A stretch of DNA of 64,000 bases, taken from assembly GCA_033558025.1 (NCBI GenBank), contig JAUCEF010000012.1:682001-746000 (forward strand), read 5' to 3'. The stretch is from Phytophthora sp. 'mugwort'. Its lineage: Eukaryota; Oomycota; Peronosporomycetes; Peronosporales; Peronosporaceae. Below, piece by piece: positions 11,505-21,095 of the stretch. The position numbers and the translations under genes are program-made. The stretch's first letter is position 1, and each line of letters opens with the position of its first letter. The notes beneath the pieces are model-generated. The model was not told where the DNA came from, made no database searches, and was given only the letters and a program-made list of their open reading frames with translations.

Positions 11505-11678
11505 ATGAAGTTCTTCAGTTGCATCGCTCTGGTCGTGCTGGCGCTCACGGTTATCACCGTTAGCGCCGATATTCTCGAAGAGACCGGCGTCAAGGCCCGC
11601 CACATGCTGGCCATGGGCGATGAGTCCATCATGCTCGCGCGCGGCTCGCTACGCAGGGAGGAAGAGGAGACGGACTAG
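11505..11678 (+). CDS. Small secreted peptide (57 aa) with an RxLR-dEER-like tail
   Basis: The ATG at 11505 opens a textbook signal peptide (MKFFSCIALVVLALTVI, then VSA/D near residue 21). The mature peptide is only about 36 residues and ends ARGSLRREEEETD before the stop. The Arg..LeuArg followed by an acidic Glu run recalls the RxLR-dEER translocation region of oomycete effectors. The spacing is R-G-S-L-R rather than R-x-L-R, and no effector domain follows. It could be a truncated effector, a small secreted peptide of another kind, or a decayed first exon. A close initiator-like element supports expression. No frame downstream of the stop continues a recognisable protein. Confidence 0.5.
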   Translation: MKFFSCIALVVLALTVITVSADILEETGVKARHMLAMGDESIMLARGSLRREEEETD

Positions 11679-12620
11679 ACCCCAATGCCCAGGAACAGGA
11701 ACCTCCACGCCTCCGAATAAGACGTTGCCACGAATGCCTAGCTCCACACTCCAAGCGAGGGGGACGCAGAAATTGGCTCACGGCGAGTCCAAGGTCATCA
11801 TTATCCACGCGCTGATTTGATGCAGGCCCGCGAGACGAACAGAGCACATGGTGCTACATGCACGATATGAGTCCGACAAGCTGTAACCTACTAATCTATT
11901 GCTCACCGTGGTGCTTGCTCAATTGATCGTTTTGTTCTCGGATGAACCGTCGTCGTTACGGAGTGGTTCCGTCGTCTTGCTACCCCAGTCTAATAAGTCG
12001 TGTGTGAACCATTATCGATAGTATTACTACGTGTAGTATTTTGTGTAATTAGTGACGAGTAGCTGCAGACTCGTTCGATGATCCCAAAATTGCGTACAGT
12101 AGAACTTAAACTGCACCCATAAATAATGTTCCTGTGGTAGTGGTGTCAATCAATCAATAGAGCAGTGTAAAACGGATTACACTTCATTTGTTGCTGGGTG
12201 CCGCACGGCACATTTAGCGCTGTAACAGCAGAAGTGAACGTCAACACAAGATCGTAGCAACGTCCTATAGTCGTAAATGAGCTTCGGGATTCGATATGTC
12301 CACAGCGCAGGAGAACGGTAGAATCGCACAGACAAGACAGATGAACTTTACAGATGAACCATACAATCACACATATCAAAAGTGAGGAGCACAGAAACCC
12401 ACTTGTCAGGAGGAGTAAATCCACAGATTGAAGCGAGAAAAGCACAGATGCGGTAGCTAGAATGAAGTGGTTCACACGAACCTTGAACAGCTAATCTCAA
12501 CCATTCGACCTCATTTGTGAAAAGAAGACAAGAGGCATAAGGAGCGGTGACAGTGCGAGCCCGGTGACGCAGCCAGAGGAGAGCAGTCCGTGGAGCGGTG
12601 ACAGGGGAAAGTTAAGGACG
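11679..12620. other. Intergenic, no gene recognised
   Basis: AT-richer sequence with only short open frames. I see nothing that continues the 57-aa peptide or precedes the transposase at 12.6 kb. Confidence 0.4.
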
Positions 12621-12622
12621 AG

Positions 12623-14542
12623 ATGCCACGGGCTAAGCACAATTGGGAGGAGCTGTGTACGTTGGAGTCTCTGGAAGTTGTTGCAGAATTTGTCGAGGGA
12701 GAGTTTTGTTGCTCTCAGGTCACTCACACGGATCCATACCGGCAGTGCCGCGTTTGCCATGGGGTCCATCATCTAATGGTGGAAAGGCGATTGAAGTGCA
12801 CGAGTAAAACGTGTAAAACCTATGGCTCGTGCATGGTGAAATGGAAAATCTGAAGATGCAACGATTCCAATCGGTCGCGGATCTTTCACAACACCGTAGA
12901 CCATATTCGTGATGAAGTCGTCCAGTGCAAAGGCCCCCACAAGAGTGTGATATCAGAAGAAATCAAGAAGTTCATTCTCCAACAAAACGAGTGTGGCATC
13001 TCTCCACGGCTCATTCTTAGCAACATGAAGCACATTTCCGACATCATCGCGCCAACGCGAGGATATCCGACGCTCTCCACGGTCACAAACCGTGTCAAGT
13101 ATCTTCGGAAGCTCAAGGGATCTAATAATTCTATACACGTCTTGAAGCAAATGATGAGGGACCATGCGTTCAATCCAACGGGCGACCTTAACAAAGCTTT
13201 CTTCTTTGGGAGACGAGAGGATGAAGAGGGATACGCCTACGTTGGAAAAAGTACTGATGAAGATTCTTTCGTTATTGAAGTGACAAGTCGTGCTCTTGTC
13301 AATGCGACAGTGGAGTACGCCTCGGCGAGTCGGTTCACTCTGTTCCATGCAGATGCAACCTTTAAGTTAAGCGACATCATTTATCCTGTGATTACTTGTA
13401 GATTTTCAGATGCTACACGCTCGTATCAGCTTGCTACAATCTTCGTTGTCAGTCGCCGAACGGCCAAGGAGTACGCTGTGTCTAAGTGCACTTACTCGCA
13501 TCGTAAAGCAAATTTGACCCACTGCCACTGTTCACATCGACGCGGTCATGGGAGACGCCAAGGACGCACAACTGAACGGCTTTCAACAGGTTGCAGAGTT
13601 CACGTCAGCTACATACCAGATGTGTTTGTTTCACGTGCTCTACAACGTCCAGGAACGTACTCGGCATTTGCCACCGGCCCTCCAGAAGGCGGTGGCAGAT
13701 GCAATAATGCGAATTCACTACGCTGCCAACATGAACGTGTACTATCGGAAAGGGATGACGGGCTGACTAAGTGGAAGGCGATCCCTCAGTTGGAATCGTT
13801 TGTAGCCTACTTTACAAACCAGTGGATCGATTGCAGGTATTGGAGGTGGCAGATATTTCACACGCCAAGCGGGTACGCGACAACAAACAACCCATGTGAG
13901 AGTTCCAACGCACTGCTGAAGAGATACACTGGAAGACGGCGCTATCATATGCAGCGTCTACTTGGCGTCAGCCAGATTGTCGTTCAAGACGCAACGAAAA
14001 GGACACAGGTACCAGAAAACCACATCCAGCAGCCAGCTCGGTTCATGGCAAGAGCAGCCTCGTCAACGATCGGAACGGGGCGCGTCATCGTTCACGCAAC
14101 GGACAATCTAAGCCTCTGTCGCGTCAGGCAAAATCGAAAGGACGAAGCAGTCGAGTCAGAGGAACTCGAAGCGCTATGCTCTGTGTTGGATGGCCCGTTT
14201 CATGCTACGACTGAAGTAGAAAACGACGGACTCATTTTGGGTCCCGCCTTGCTGGTAAGAGAGCAAGGGACTCGCGGGGCGCAACTATACAATAGTGTGG
14301 TGACGTGGTCGCTGTGGTACGCTCACATATCCTCCATGCCCGTGCCCGAGGGAGGATGGATAGTGGACGTCGAGAACTGTGTGTGTGGTTGTAAATTTTA
14401 CAGCAAGCACAAGACATGCTGTCACGTTATAATTGGGCGGAAGGCAAAACAAATTGGGAAACCTGGTGCAGAAGATGTTACCGCTAAACGTTCAACCGTC
14501 AGATTCGAAAAGCGAAGAAGCAGAAGCAGCAGCACCATGTAG
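12623..14542 (+). pseudogene. Mutator-like (MULE) transposase, frameshifted
   Basis: An N-terminal piece (12623-12853) has paired Cys/His (CRVCHGVHH, KCTSKTCKTYG) like a WRKY/GCM1 or FLYWCH-type finger. A stop at 12853 separates it from the main frame starting near 12947. The catalytic region follows: FHADATFKL (first Asp), then, in another frame at about 13480-13765, VHIDAVMGDAKDA (second Asp) and CLFHVLYNV. It returns to the original frame at CESSNALLKR (catalytic Glu). The C-terminus has a SWIM zinc finger, CVCGCKFYSKHKTCCHVI (CxCx(n)CxH). At least two frame changes plus the early stop show loss of function. Mutator TIRs were not located. Confidence 0.85.
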
Positions 14543-14729
14543 CAACAAGCAGCCCTATGGACCCTTTGCCGTTTTCAGAAGCACCTGAAGGTCGTCCACT
14601 ACTGGCTTTGAGAGCCTTGAGAGTTCAGTTCATCCTAAGTCCTGAAACCTAAGAGATTTCATATATGTATTACCTATCGAGCACCAGGTTTCAGAATTGC
14701 TATGTTCTGTCGCCAACCTGGCGTCCCAC

Positions 14730-15000
14730 TTCTCGGTGTCACTGCTCTTCCAGTTGTCACTACTCTGCTGTTGTCACCGCTCTTCTTGATGTAACCGATC
14801 TTCCTGGTGTCACCGGTCTTCTTGATCTCACCGGTCGTCTCGGTGTCACCGGTCCTCACGGTGTCACTGTTCCGCTCTTATCACCGCTCTTCCTTGTGTC
14901 ACCGGTCTTCTAGGTGTCAGTTTTCCGCTGTTGTCACTGCTCTTCTTGCTGTCACAACATTTCCCGTTGTCACCGCACTTCTTGTTCTCACCACACTTCT
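14730..15000 (+). repeat. 18-bp minisatellite (about 15 units)
   Basis: Diverged units of the type GGTGTCACCGGTCTTCTT run head to tail with 17-18-bp periodicity, giving a six-residue repeat (GVTGLL-like) in one frame. The array is bounded by non-repetitive DNA and follows the MULE remnant. The encoded hexapeptide frame has no surrounding gene structure, so I treat it as satellite DNA. Confidence 0.8.
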
Positions 15001-15119
15001 GTATGTCGCTGCGCCAAGGTTTTCATTGCTCTGTCATCGCTTTTCATGTTGCCACCATTATTTATAATATCGTAAGAACTTTCCATCATAGCCATGACGA
15101 TGCATTTTCATTACTCACT

Positions 15120-15990
15120 ACCTATGCATCATCACTACCCCCACTCGCCTCAGCACTGTCACGATCACTAGCGCTGGCTTCGCTCGACGCCTCTAGCGCT
15201 TTTCGCTCACGGTGGCGCCGGCGCACATGCTGGTTCACGAGTTGCGAATGGCATACATTTGCCCGCAAAACTGACATCTGTACGGGCCTCCGCGCGGTAC
15301 GCATGACTGGCGATGTTCCGACAGCTCTAAGTCAACTTCATACAGCGAGAGCAGTGATAGGACTTGAACACCGCTGTCTCCATCGAGTCAGGATCTTGTG
15401 AAACAACATTCACGCGAACGCAGCAGTATAGACGCACATTAAAGCGTCGAAAACCTGCGCCTGCGTGTGCGAGGTCACCTCTCAAAATTATCAAGTGATC
15501 AACATCCAACCTCACTGTGCGACGTCTCGTTCGCTCCACTTGATCTCCAAATGACCCAGGGTACACATGCAGGTACGTGTCATCCATCAACGCCACGATC
15601 ACAGATGCTTGGACTAACTCTCGCGTTAGAAGAGCTTGTGCAGTTTCAAATGTCGGGTAATCTCGGTGCACCGCTTGATCGTGCCCGCCTGGATGCGACC
15701 GAAGTGCATACCAACTCGTTTCGTCGACAATCCAATCTTCATTGATAGACACAAGGTTGACAACGCTTTGATGGATAGCTGTCAGTGTAGGCGTTAGTGT
15801 CGTGATGTCCGCTTGCTCTCGTAACTGGTCCCGCGTCTCGTCGTACACCTCTCCAAATATGGGTTCGTACTGCAACGATTGCACTTCTTCCAACGCGTCG
15901 CGGCATTCATTATCATCCAGCCCCAAATTGTACAAGGCAAAGCCTCGGTTCCAAAGTCGGCAAGGTTATTTGGTGTGAGCAAAGCCATTT
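15120..15990 (-). pseudogene. Dioxygenase-fold (2OG-Fe(II)-like) protein with C-terminal zinc finger, broken
   Basis: Read on the minus strand from about 15990 (MALLTPNNLADFG), with a frameshift near 15940 into a 200-codon frame. That frame contains HRD (the H-x-D iron pair) and, about 85 residues later, ILRGDLAHAGAGF then NVRLYCCV. The second His and following Arg match the layout of the 2-oxoglutarate dioxygenase double-stranded beta-helix. Downstream frames carry YRCQFCGQMY and later HVRRRHRE, which look like a C2H2 finger. Stops around 15327-15300 break the gene. Dioxygenase-like genes fused to a finger could be transposon passengers; the assignment rests on motif spacing only. Confidence 0.5.
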
Positions 15991-15999
15991 TATTCATAA

Positions 16000-18120
16000 A
16001 GCGCATACAACAGCCCACTCTAACGCTTCGGACCTCTCTTCCAGGCACTAATGCAGTACTTCAGCCCTCTCGGTGCTCTAGTGTGAGCAATGACGGCTTC
16101 GGCGGCCCTGGATCAGGTGGGCGCGCAGGGCTTCGGTCGGTGCTTGGCGGACCTGGATCAGGTGGGCCGCTGGACTTCGGTCGTCGGCGGCGCGGCGCAC
16201 CAGCCTTCTGTCTTGGACAGCGTTCTTTGAGAATGAGAGCGCGATGGCCGCGCGCGCACGACCACCAAGAGCCAGTTATATGTTTCGGAGTATGATTGGT
16301 CTATTGATTTATATCGCATACGGCAGCCCCATGCACTGCTGGGGAGGCAAATGCAAATCTGTGGATTTCCTCCCTCCGGATCTGTGTCATTTCTTATCCT
16401 GTCTGTGCCATTCACCTTTTCTCCACCTACATCGATTTAGCACATAAATCAAGATAAGCTTACAATGGCTCGTGGGAAAACAAGTTGAAAACAATATTAT
16501 CGTGGGAAACAATTTGGTGGAAAACAATATTACGTGGGAAAAACAAGTTGGTGTTGGAAAACAATAATATTGTTATTACTATTATTCGATACGCGCGCCT
16601 TGTGGATGCAGTTTGTTTGTTCAAATCCGCGAGTTGTTGCGATCGTTGCCGCTATCTCACCCTTAATTGCGACTACGAACGTTAACTCCCTGCTATAAAC
16701 CGTAGCTATTCCCAGGGCTAGGTGGCGTTTTGGTCGTGGCTCACACCTGCTAACCTGTAACAAGTTAGCCTATAGTTTGCCGGGGGGCACTTTTTTCGCA
16801 GAAAGCCTCTACTCACGAACTCCTCAAAGAATATGAGACGTGTAGGATTAATGTTTTTGTAGCTAGTCGAACTTAGGGCACCCCGTGTGCAGGTAGAGAT
16901 GCCATTAAAGTGGGGGTACACGATTTAGCTCCCATACGAAACGCTTAATCCGCAGGAGCAGAGACCCAGTGCGTGACGATTGTAGATGTCAACCCTAACC
17001 GTTCATGTCTCACGTGAGTAGAGGTAAGCAAATAGAGGTAAGAAATGGACTTCGTCCCAATAATAGCATTGTTTTGTTAATAATAGTAGTTTTCCCACAT
17101 CGACTTGTTTTTCCAACAGGTAAAGACGGCCGCTTAAGGAAGATTACTTCAGAAATGACGGAATCGGATCTTGTATGATTGACCTCCTAACTCACGAGTT
17201 TAGAAATATCCAGTAATGACACTTACTTGTTGAACTTCCAGAAAATTAGTTACGGGCTCTGCCTACGGAAGGGGCAATTGTTAGAGCCGAGAGCACACTT
17301 ACGAACAAACCATTACCAGTTTATACAGCTGTGCCGTCAAAAGTAATAATGAGGAGCAGTCTCAAACGACCACTGACAGAATTCAGTAACGTTGCCCTAT
17401 CGAGCAAGACGCAGGGCATCCTAAATAGAAGGAATAGAGAGACTGTCACAGTTGATGTTGTCACGACCACCAGGGCAAACCTACGAACCTGTTGTTCAAT
17501 CCTTTCGGTCTGTCTCTTCCTCGGATCCATCAGGTCGCACATTCCTTTAGTTTTTCATGCGGCTGTGACCGCAGAGCCCAGCTGTCGCTACATCAAAACC
17601 ACAAACAACGACAAACTTGACGGCTCGCGAGTCGAAGACCGACTGCACGAACGAACGCCTTGAAAGCGCGATGAGTCCTGTCCCTGCAGTCTCTCGATCC
17701 GACGCAGCAGCATTTTGCCGGCACGGCTGTTGACGCGCGTCAAATCGCAGGAACGTCCCAGTCGTGGGCAAATTGGCTGCACATGAAGATCGCGTTTCCG
17801 CCTTGGCTCTTCTTGACTGCAACAAAACGATCAAAGAGAGAGAGCTAGTCTGGCGTTGGAGCAGTCCTTCGCAATTGTGTCCCAATGCGCGTCACGCGCT
17901 GTTGCATGTGCTTTGTCGTGACGTTTTCCAGAGGACAGATGCTGACTGGGAAACCGGTGCTGGTGGCTGGCAATAAAGAGCTTAAGCGGGAGGTGCAGCA
18001 ACAGTGCCTTGCTAACGATACGCTGCTACAGCTGGAGCACGTACAATAACTCAATGTGTAGGAACGTACAGAACAAGGAGCGAAAACCCGTTGATCCGAA
18101 CGAAACTTGTCGGTCTGCTT
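16000..18120. other. Long intergenic stretch with short repeats
   Basis: At 16110-16170, a phrase like CCTGGATCAGGTGGGC is repeated. At 16470-16570, TGGGAAAACAAGTTG units recur, and an inverted relative lies at about 17090-17120. No protein domain is visible. The last 400 bp presumably contain upstream sequence of the gene at 18184. Confidence 0.4.
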
Positions 18121-18127
18121 TCGTTTC

Positions 18128-18144
18128 TCATTCTCCAATTGGCT
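18128..18144 (+). promoter_or_regulatory. Initiator core promoter of propeller-like gene copy 1
   Basis: TCATTCTCCAATTGGCT matches the oomycete Inr (YCAYTYY) and lies 40-56 nt before the ATG. The same block (TCATTTTCCAATTGGCC) occurs in front of the inverted paralogue at 28408-28424, so it is conserved between copies. Confidence 0.7.
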
Positions 18145-18183
18145 TTTTACCAACCACAGCGGCTTCAAGACCAACAAGAAACA

Positions 18184-20838
18184 ATGCGTCTGTATCACGC
18201 TCTGCTCGTGACCGCGGTTGCGCTGCTCGCCAGCAATGCCTCTGCTGGTTCGGTCGAGTGCCCAATGACCCCTGGTGAGATTGTCGAATCCGCCAGCGGA
18301 TCTGCCCCCAAGGATTCATTCGACGGCTTTGACTCGTCCAAGGACTCTCCAGTCCAGCAGGGATCTACCACTAGCTCGGACGTCGGTGCCAGCCAGGAGA
18401 TGACACCGGCAAGTGGTTCTGCGCCACAGGACTCGTTCGACGGCTTTGACTCGTCCAACGACTCTCCAGTCCAGCAGGGATCGACCACCAGCTCGGACGT
18501 CGGTGCCAGCCAGGAGATGACACCGGCAAGTGGTTCTGCACCAAAGGACTCGTTCGACGGCTTTGACTCGTCCAACGACTCTCCTGTCCAGCAGGGATCG
18601 ACCACCAGCTCGGACGTCGGTGCCAGCCAGGAGATGACACTGGCAAGTGGTTCTGCACCAAAGGACTCGTTCGACGGCTTTGACTCGTCCAACGACTCTC
18701 CTGTCCAGCAGGGATCGACCACCAGCTCGGACGTCGGTGCCAGCCAGGATTCCGATTCTCCGATCCAGCAGGGCTCGGCTCCGTCTGACGCTTCATTCGT
18801 CAGCAGCTACAACGGCCCCACGCCGGACTTCCCCGACTATGGTGCACAGGGATCTGCGACGGACGCTCCCGTGACGGACGTCGGTGCCAGCCAGGAGATG
18901 TCACCGGCAAGTGGTTCTGCACCAAAGGACTCGTTCGACGGCTTTGACTCGTCCAACGACTCTCCTGTCCAGCAGGGATCTACCACTAGCTCGGACGTTG
19001 GTGCCAGTCAGGAATCCGTTCCCAGTTTTCCAATCCAGCAGGGATCAACTCCCGGCTCAAACGTAGGCGACACGGACGCCCCCGTCACCCAGGGCTCAGA
19101 TGTCGGTGCCAGTCAGGGCTCTTCGTCAGACTCCCCCATTCAGCAGGGCTCAGATGTCGGTGCCAGCCAGGGCCCTACAATTGATTACCCCATTCAGCAG
19201 GACTCCACTGCTGCGTCTGGTAGCCAGGGACCCATGACTGAGGCCCCTGTGATTCAAGACTTCACCCCATCGTCTGGCGTCGATGCTAGTCAGGCATCGA
19301 CCTCGGCTTCAGCCTCTGCTTCAGCTATCGACGACATTAAGCAGGGCATTGTGATCCCTGCAGGTACAGACGCTCCGTCCAGCGACGACGTCACCCAGCA
19401 GACTGACGTTGCCGGTGAATCCGACATCAACTTCCAGATTACACAGGCACCGACGGCCACAACCCGTGCCCCCACGGTTGTCTCAACCTCCAGCACCAGT
19501 GGATCCAGCTCTGGCTCCACCCCCACCACGTCCACCAACTCGACCTCGAAGGCCACCACGTCGCCGTCGACTTCGACTACTCTGGCTGACAACTCGCAGC
19601 TATGCGCCAAGCCTCGTGTTGAAATCACGGAAGTTAATGTCGGTGCTACCATTGAAGCCAATGAGGACGAGGCCGCTCTCAAGCTCGTCGCCATCGCCGC
19701 CATTCCCTCGGGCGGATCTCGTATCGCCTTTCAGAGCGGTGAGAATGTCATCGTGCAGGAACTGGACGCCAGCGACAAGCTCGTGACCGGCAGCACTGTC
19801 AAGGTCCCGCTGCACGACTTCGCGGACATTTACGCTGACGAGGACGGCTTTGTGATTCTCGGCACGAGAGACGCAGAGGGCGGAGGTACCCTCAACTGCG
19901 GAAACCCGAGCAACTTGTGCGGCTCGGCGCCCAGCCCGGCCGTGCCCTGCTACGACATGTACATGGTCCGTTATGACGGCACGAAGGAGTCGTGGGCCAC
20001 GAAGCTGACGTCGTCCAGCGCGTCGCTGCCGCCTTACTCGTCGGGTAAGACTGGGCCCGACGTGTACATGATCTGGTGGTACGCGCACCACGGCCGCATC
20101 GCGTTCGACGGCAAGAACTGGGCCGCCTACTTCGGCGCTGCCGTCTCGACGTCCGAGGGCGGCTGCATTAACATCCACCAGGGAGACCGTATGAAGGTGG
20201 TGGACCCGTCCGGAACGATCACGGCGGCCGAGGACTCGTTCGATTGGGGTTGCTCGCACTCGGCCTACGAGCGTATCACGTACGACAACCGCACGGACAG
20301 TTACGCGACGATCTGCAAGACGGACAGCAACAACCGCATCATGCCGCCCAAGGACTGGGACACGACGATCTACCCCGTGGATCTGGGCGCCGCCAACCTG
20401 GGCGACATTGTGCCGGACTCAGACGCGACGAGCAAGAAATACTGGGCCACGGTGAGCAACGGTAACGGCGACAACGCCAAGGTGCATCTGATCCACTTCG
20501 CCATGAACGCGGCCGCGAGCGAGGACATCACGCTGGGCGGCACGGACGCGAACGAGCGTGCCCCGCACCTGGCGCCTATCGGCAACGGTGGCATGCTGGC
20601 CATGTGGGAAGGCAGCTCGTCGGGTGGCGACCTGGCGGAGGGCGGTGACCGCACACTCTACGCGCAGGTTCTGGACACGTCGACGGGTAAGTCCATCAGC
20701 GAGAAGGTGACAGTGGACAAGTCGGTGGTGGGCAACCGCTACCAGGCTTTAAAGACGTATCCGGACGGCAGTGTGGCGTACCTGTCGAAGGGCAAGTCGG
20801 ACACGTCGCTGCAGGTGGTGCGCTTCTACGGCTGCTAA
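18184..20838 (+). CDS. Secreted mucin-like / propeller-like protein, copy 1 (repeat-bearing)
   Basis: An 884-residue protein. The ATG at 18184 is chosen because it starts a signal peptide (MRLYHALLVTAVALLASNASA) just after an initiator; the open frame extends further upstream without an ATG. Residues of about 22-473 are Ser/Thr/Gln/Asp-rich and mucin-like. They include a 39-residue unit (117 bp: SGSAPKDSFDGFDSSND...DVGASQEM) present four times in tandem and once more further on. The last 411 residues form a compact, Cys-containing domain starting CAKPRVEI. Its recurrent strand motifs (SRIAFQSG, GFVILGTRD, MYMVRYDG, GRIAFDGKNW, HLIHFAM, GSVAYLSKG) suggest a beta-propeller. It is probably extracellular or wall-anchored and O-glycosylated. 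The family name is not recognised. Two paralogues lie in this window, and the C-terminal 1.3 kb is almost identical to copy 2. Confidence 0.88.
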   Translation: MRLYHALLVTAVALLASNASAGSVECPMTPGEIVESASGSAPKDSFDGFDSSKDSPVQQGSTTSSDVGASQEMTPASGSAPQDSFDGFDSSNDSPVQQGSTTSSDVGASQEMTPASGSAPKDSFDGFDSSNDSPVQQGSTTSSDVGASQEMTLASGSAPKDSFDGFDSSNDSPVQQGSTTSSDVGASQDSDSPIQQGSAPSDASFVSSYNGPTPDFPDYGAQGSATDAPVTDVGASQEMSPASGSAPKDSFDGFDSSNDSPVQQGSTTSSDVGASQESVPSFPIQQGSTPGSNVGDTDAPVTQGSDVGASQGSSSDSPIQQGSDVGASQGPTIDYPIQQDSTAASGSQGPMTEAPVIQDFTPSSGVDASQASTSASASASAIDDIKQGIVIPAGTDAPSSDDVTQQTDVAGESDINFQITQAPTATTRAPTVVSTSSTSGSSSGSTPTTSTNSTSKATTSPSTSTTLADNSQLCAKPRVEITEVNVGATIEANEDEAALKLVAIAAIPSGGSRIAFQSGENVIVQELDASDKLVTGSTVKVPLHDFADIYADEDGFVILGTRDAEGGGTLNCGNPSNLCGSAPSPAVPCYDMYMVRYDGTKESWATKLTSSSASLPPYSSGKTGPDVYMIWWYAHHGRIAFDGKNWAAYFGAAVSTSEGGCINIHQGDRMKVVDPSGTITAAEDSFDWGCSHSAYERITYDNRTDSYATICKTDSNNRIMPPKDWDTTIYPVDLGAANLGDIVPDSDATSKKYWATVSNGNGDNAKVHLIHFAMNAAASEDITLGGTDANERAPHLAPIGNGGMLAMWEGSSSGGDLAEGGDRTLYAQVLDTSTGKSISEKVTVDKSVVGNRYQALKTYPDGSVAYLSKGKSDTSLQVVRFYGC
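18290..19012 (+). repeat. 117-bp in-frame tandem repeat in copy 1
   Basis: Four adjacent 117-bp units occupy roughly 18290-18750, and a fifth lies at about 18898-19012 after degenerate sequence. Units differ by only a few bases, such as AAGGAC versus CAGGAC, so the array is young and its copy number is probably unstable. The 39-residue unit keeps the frame open. Confidence 0.85.
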
Positions 20839-21064
20839 GAAATCGGAGAACGGAATCCGATAACTGAATGTATACGGTAGATTTGTGTAGAAGGCTACGA
20901 AAGTAGCTTATCGATGTTGAAGCAGCTTTTGAAATGGCTACCCTCTTTGTATAATTCGAACCGAATTTCATCCCACGTCGGGTTTAACACGCCCATCTTG
21001 GCTACTGTCACATGACCTTTCTTGTGGTAGACACCACTTCGTTGAAGTTGAGCTGGTTTGTGAC

Positions 21065-21081
21065 CTCACTTTACTATAGAC
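21065..21081 (+). promoter_or_regulatory. Initiator-like core promoter of the AAA_26/DRTGG gene
   Basis: CTCACTTTACTATAGAC, 15-31 nt before the ATG at 21096, resembles the oomycete initiator. It lies downstream of the earlier in-frame ATG at 21012 and so favours 21096 as the start. Confidence 0.5.
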
Positions 21082-21095
21082 GCGCTATTGTCCAC

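Noticed and set aside
11505..11678. Calling the 57-aa peptide a canonical RxLR effector
   Set aside because: The motif is R-G-S-L-R, not R-x-L-R, and no effector domain follows; it is reported only as reminiscent.
14665..15067. Hexapeptide-repeat open frames
   Set aside because: They arise from the 18-bp minisatellite; no start, signal or conserved domain surrounds them.
16470..17120. A MITE formed by GTGGGAAAACAAG repeats and their inverted relative
   Set aside because: The arms are short and only loosely similar; no clear ends or target duplication were found.
19600..20259. A 219-codon open frame antisense to propeller copy 1 (and the same at 27206-27865)
   Set aside because: It mirrors the GC-rich codons of the real gene, recurs in each paralogue for that reason, and has no domain or promoter.
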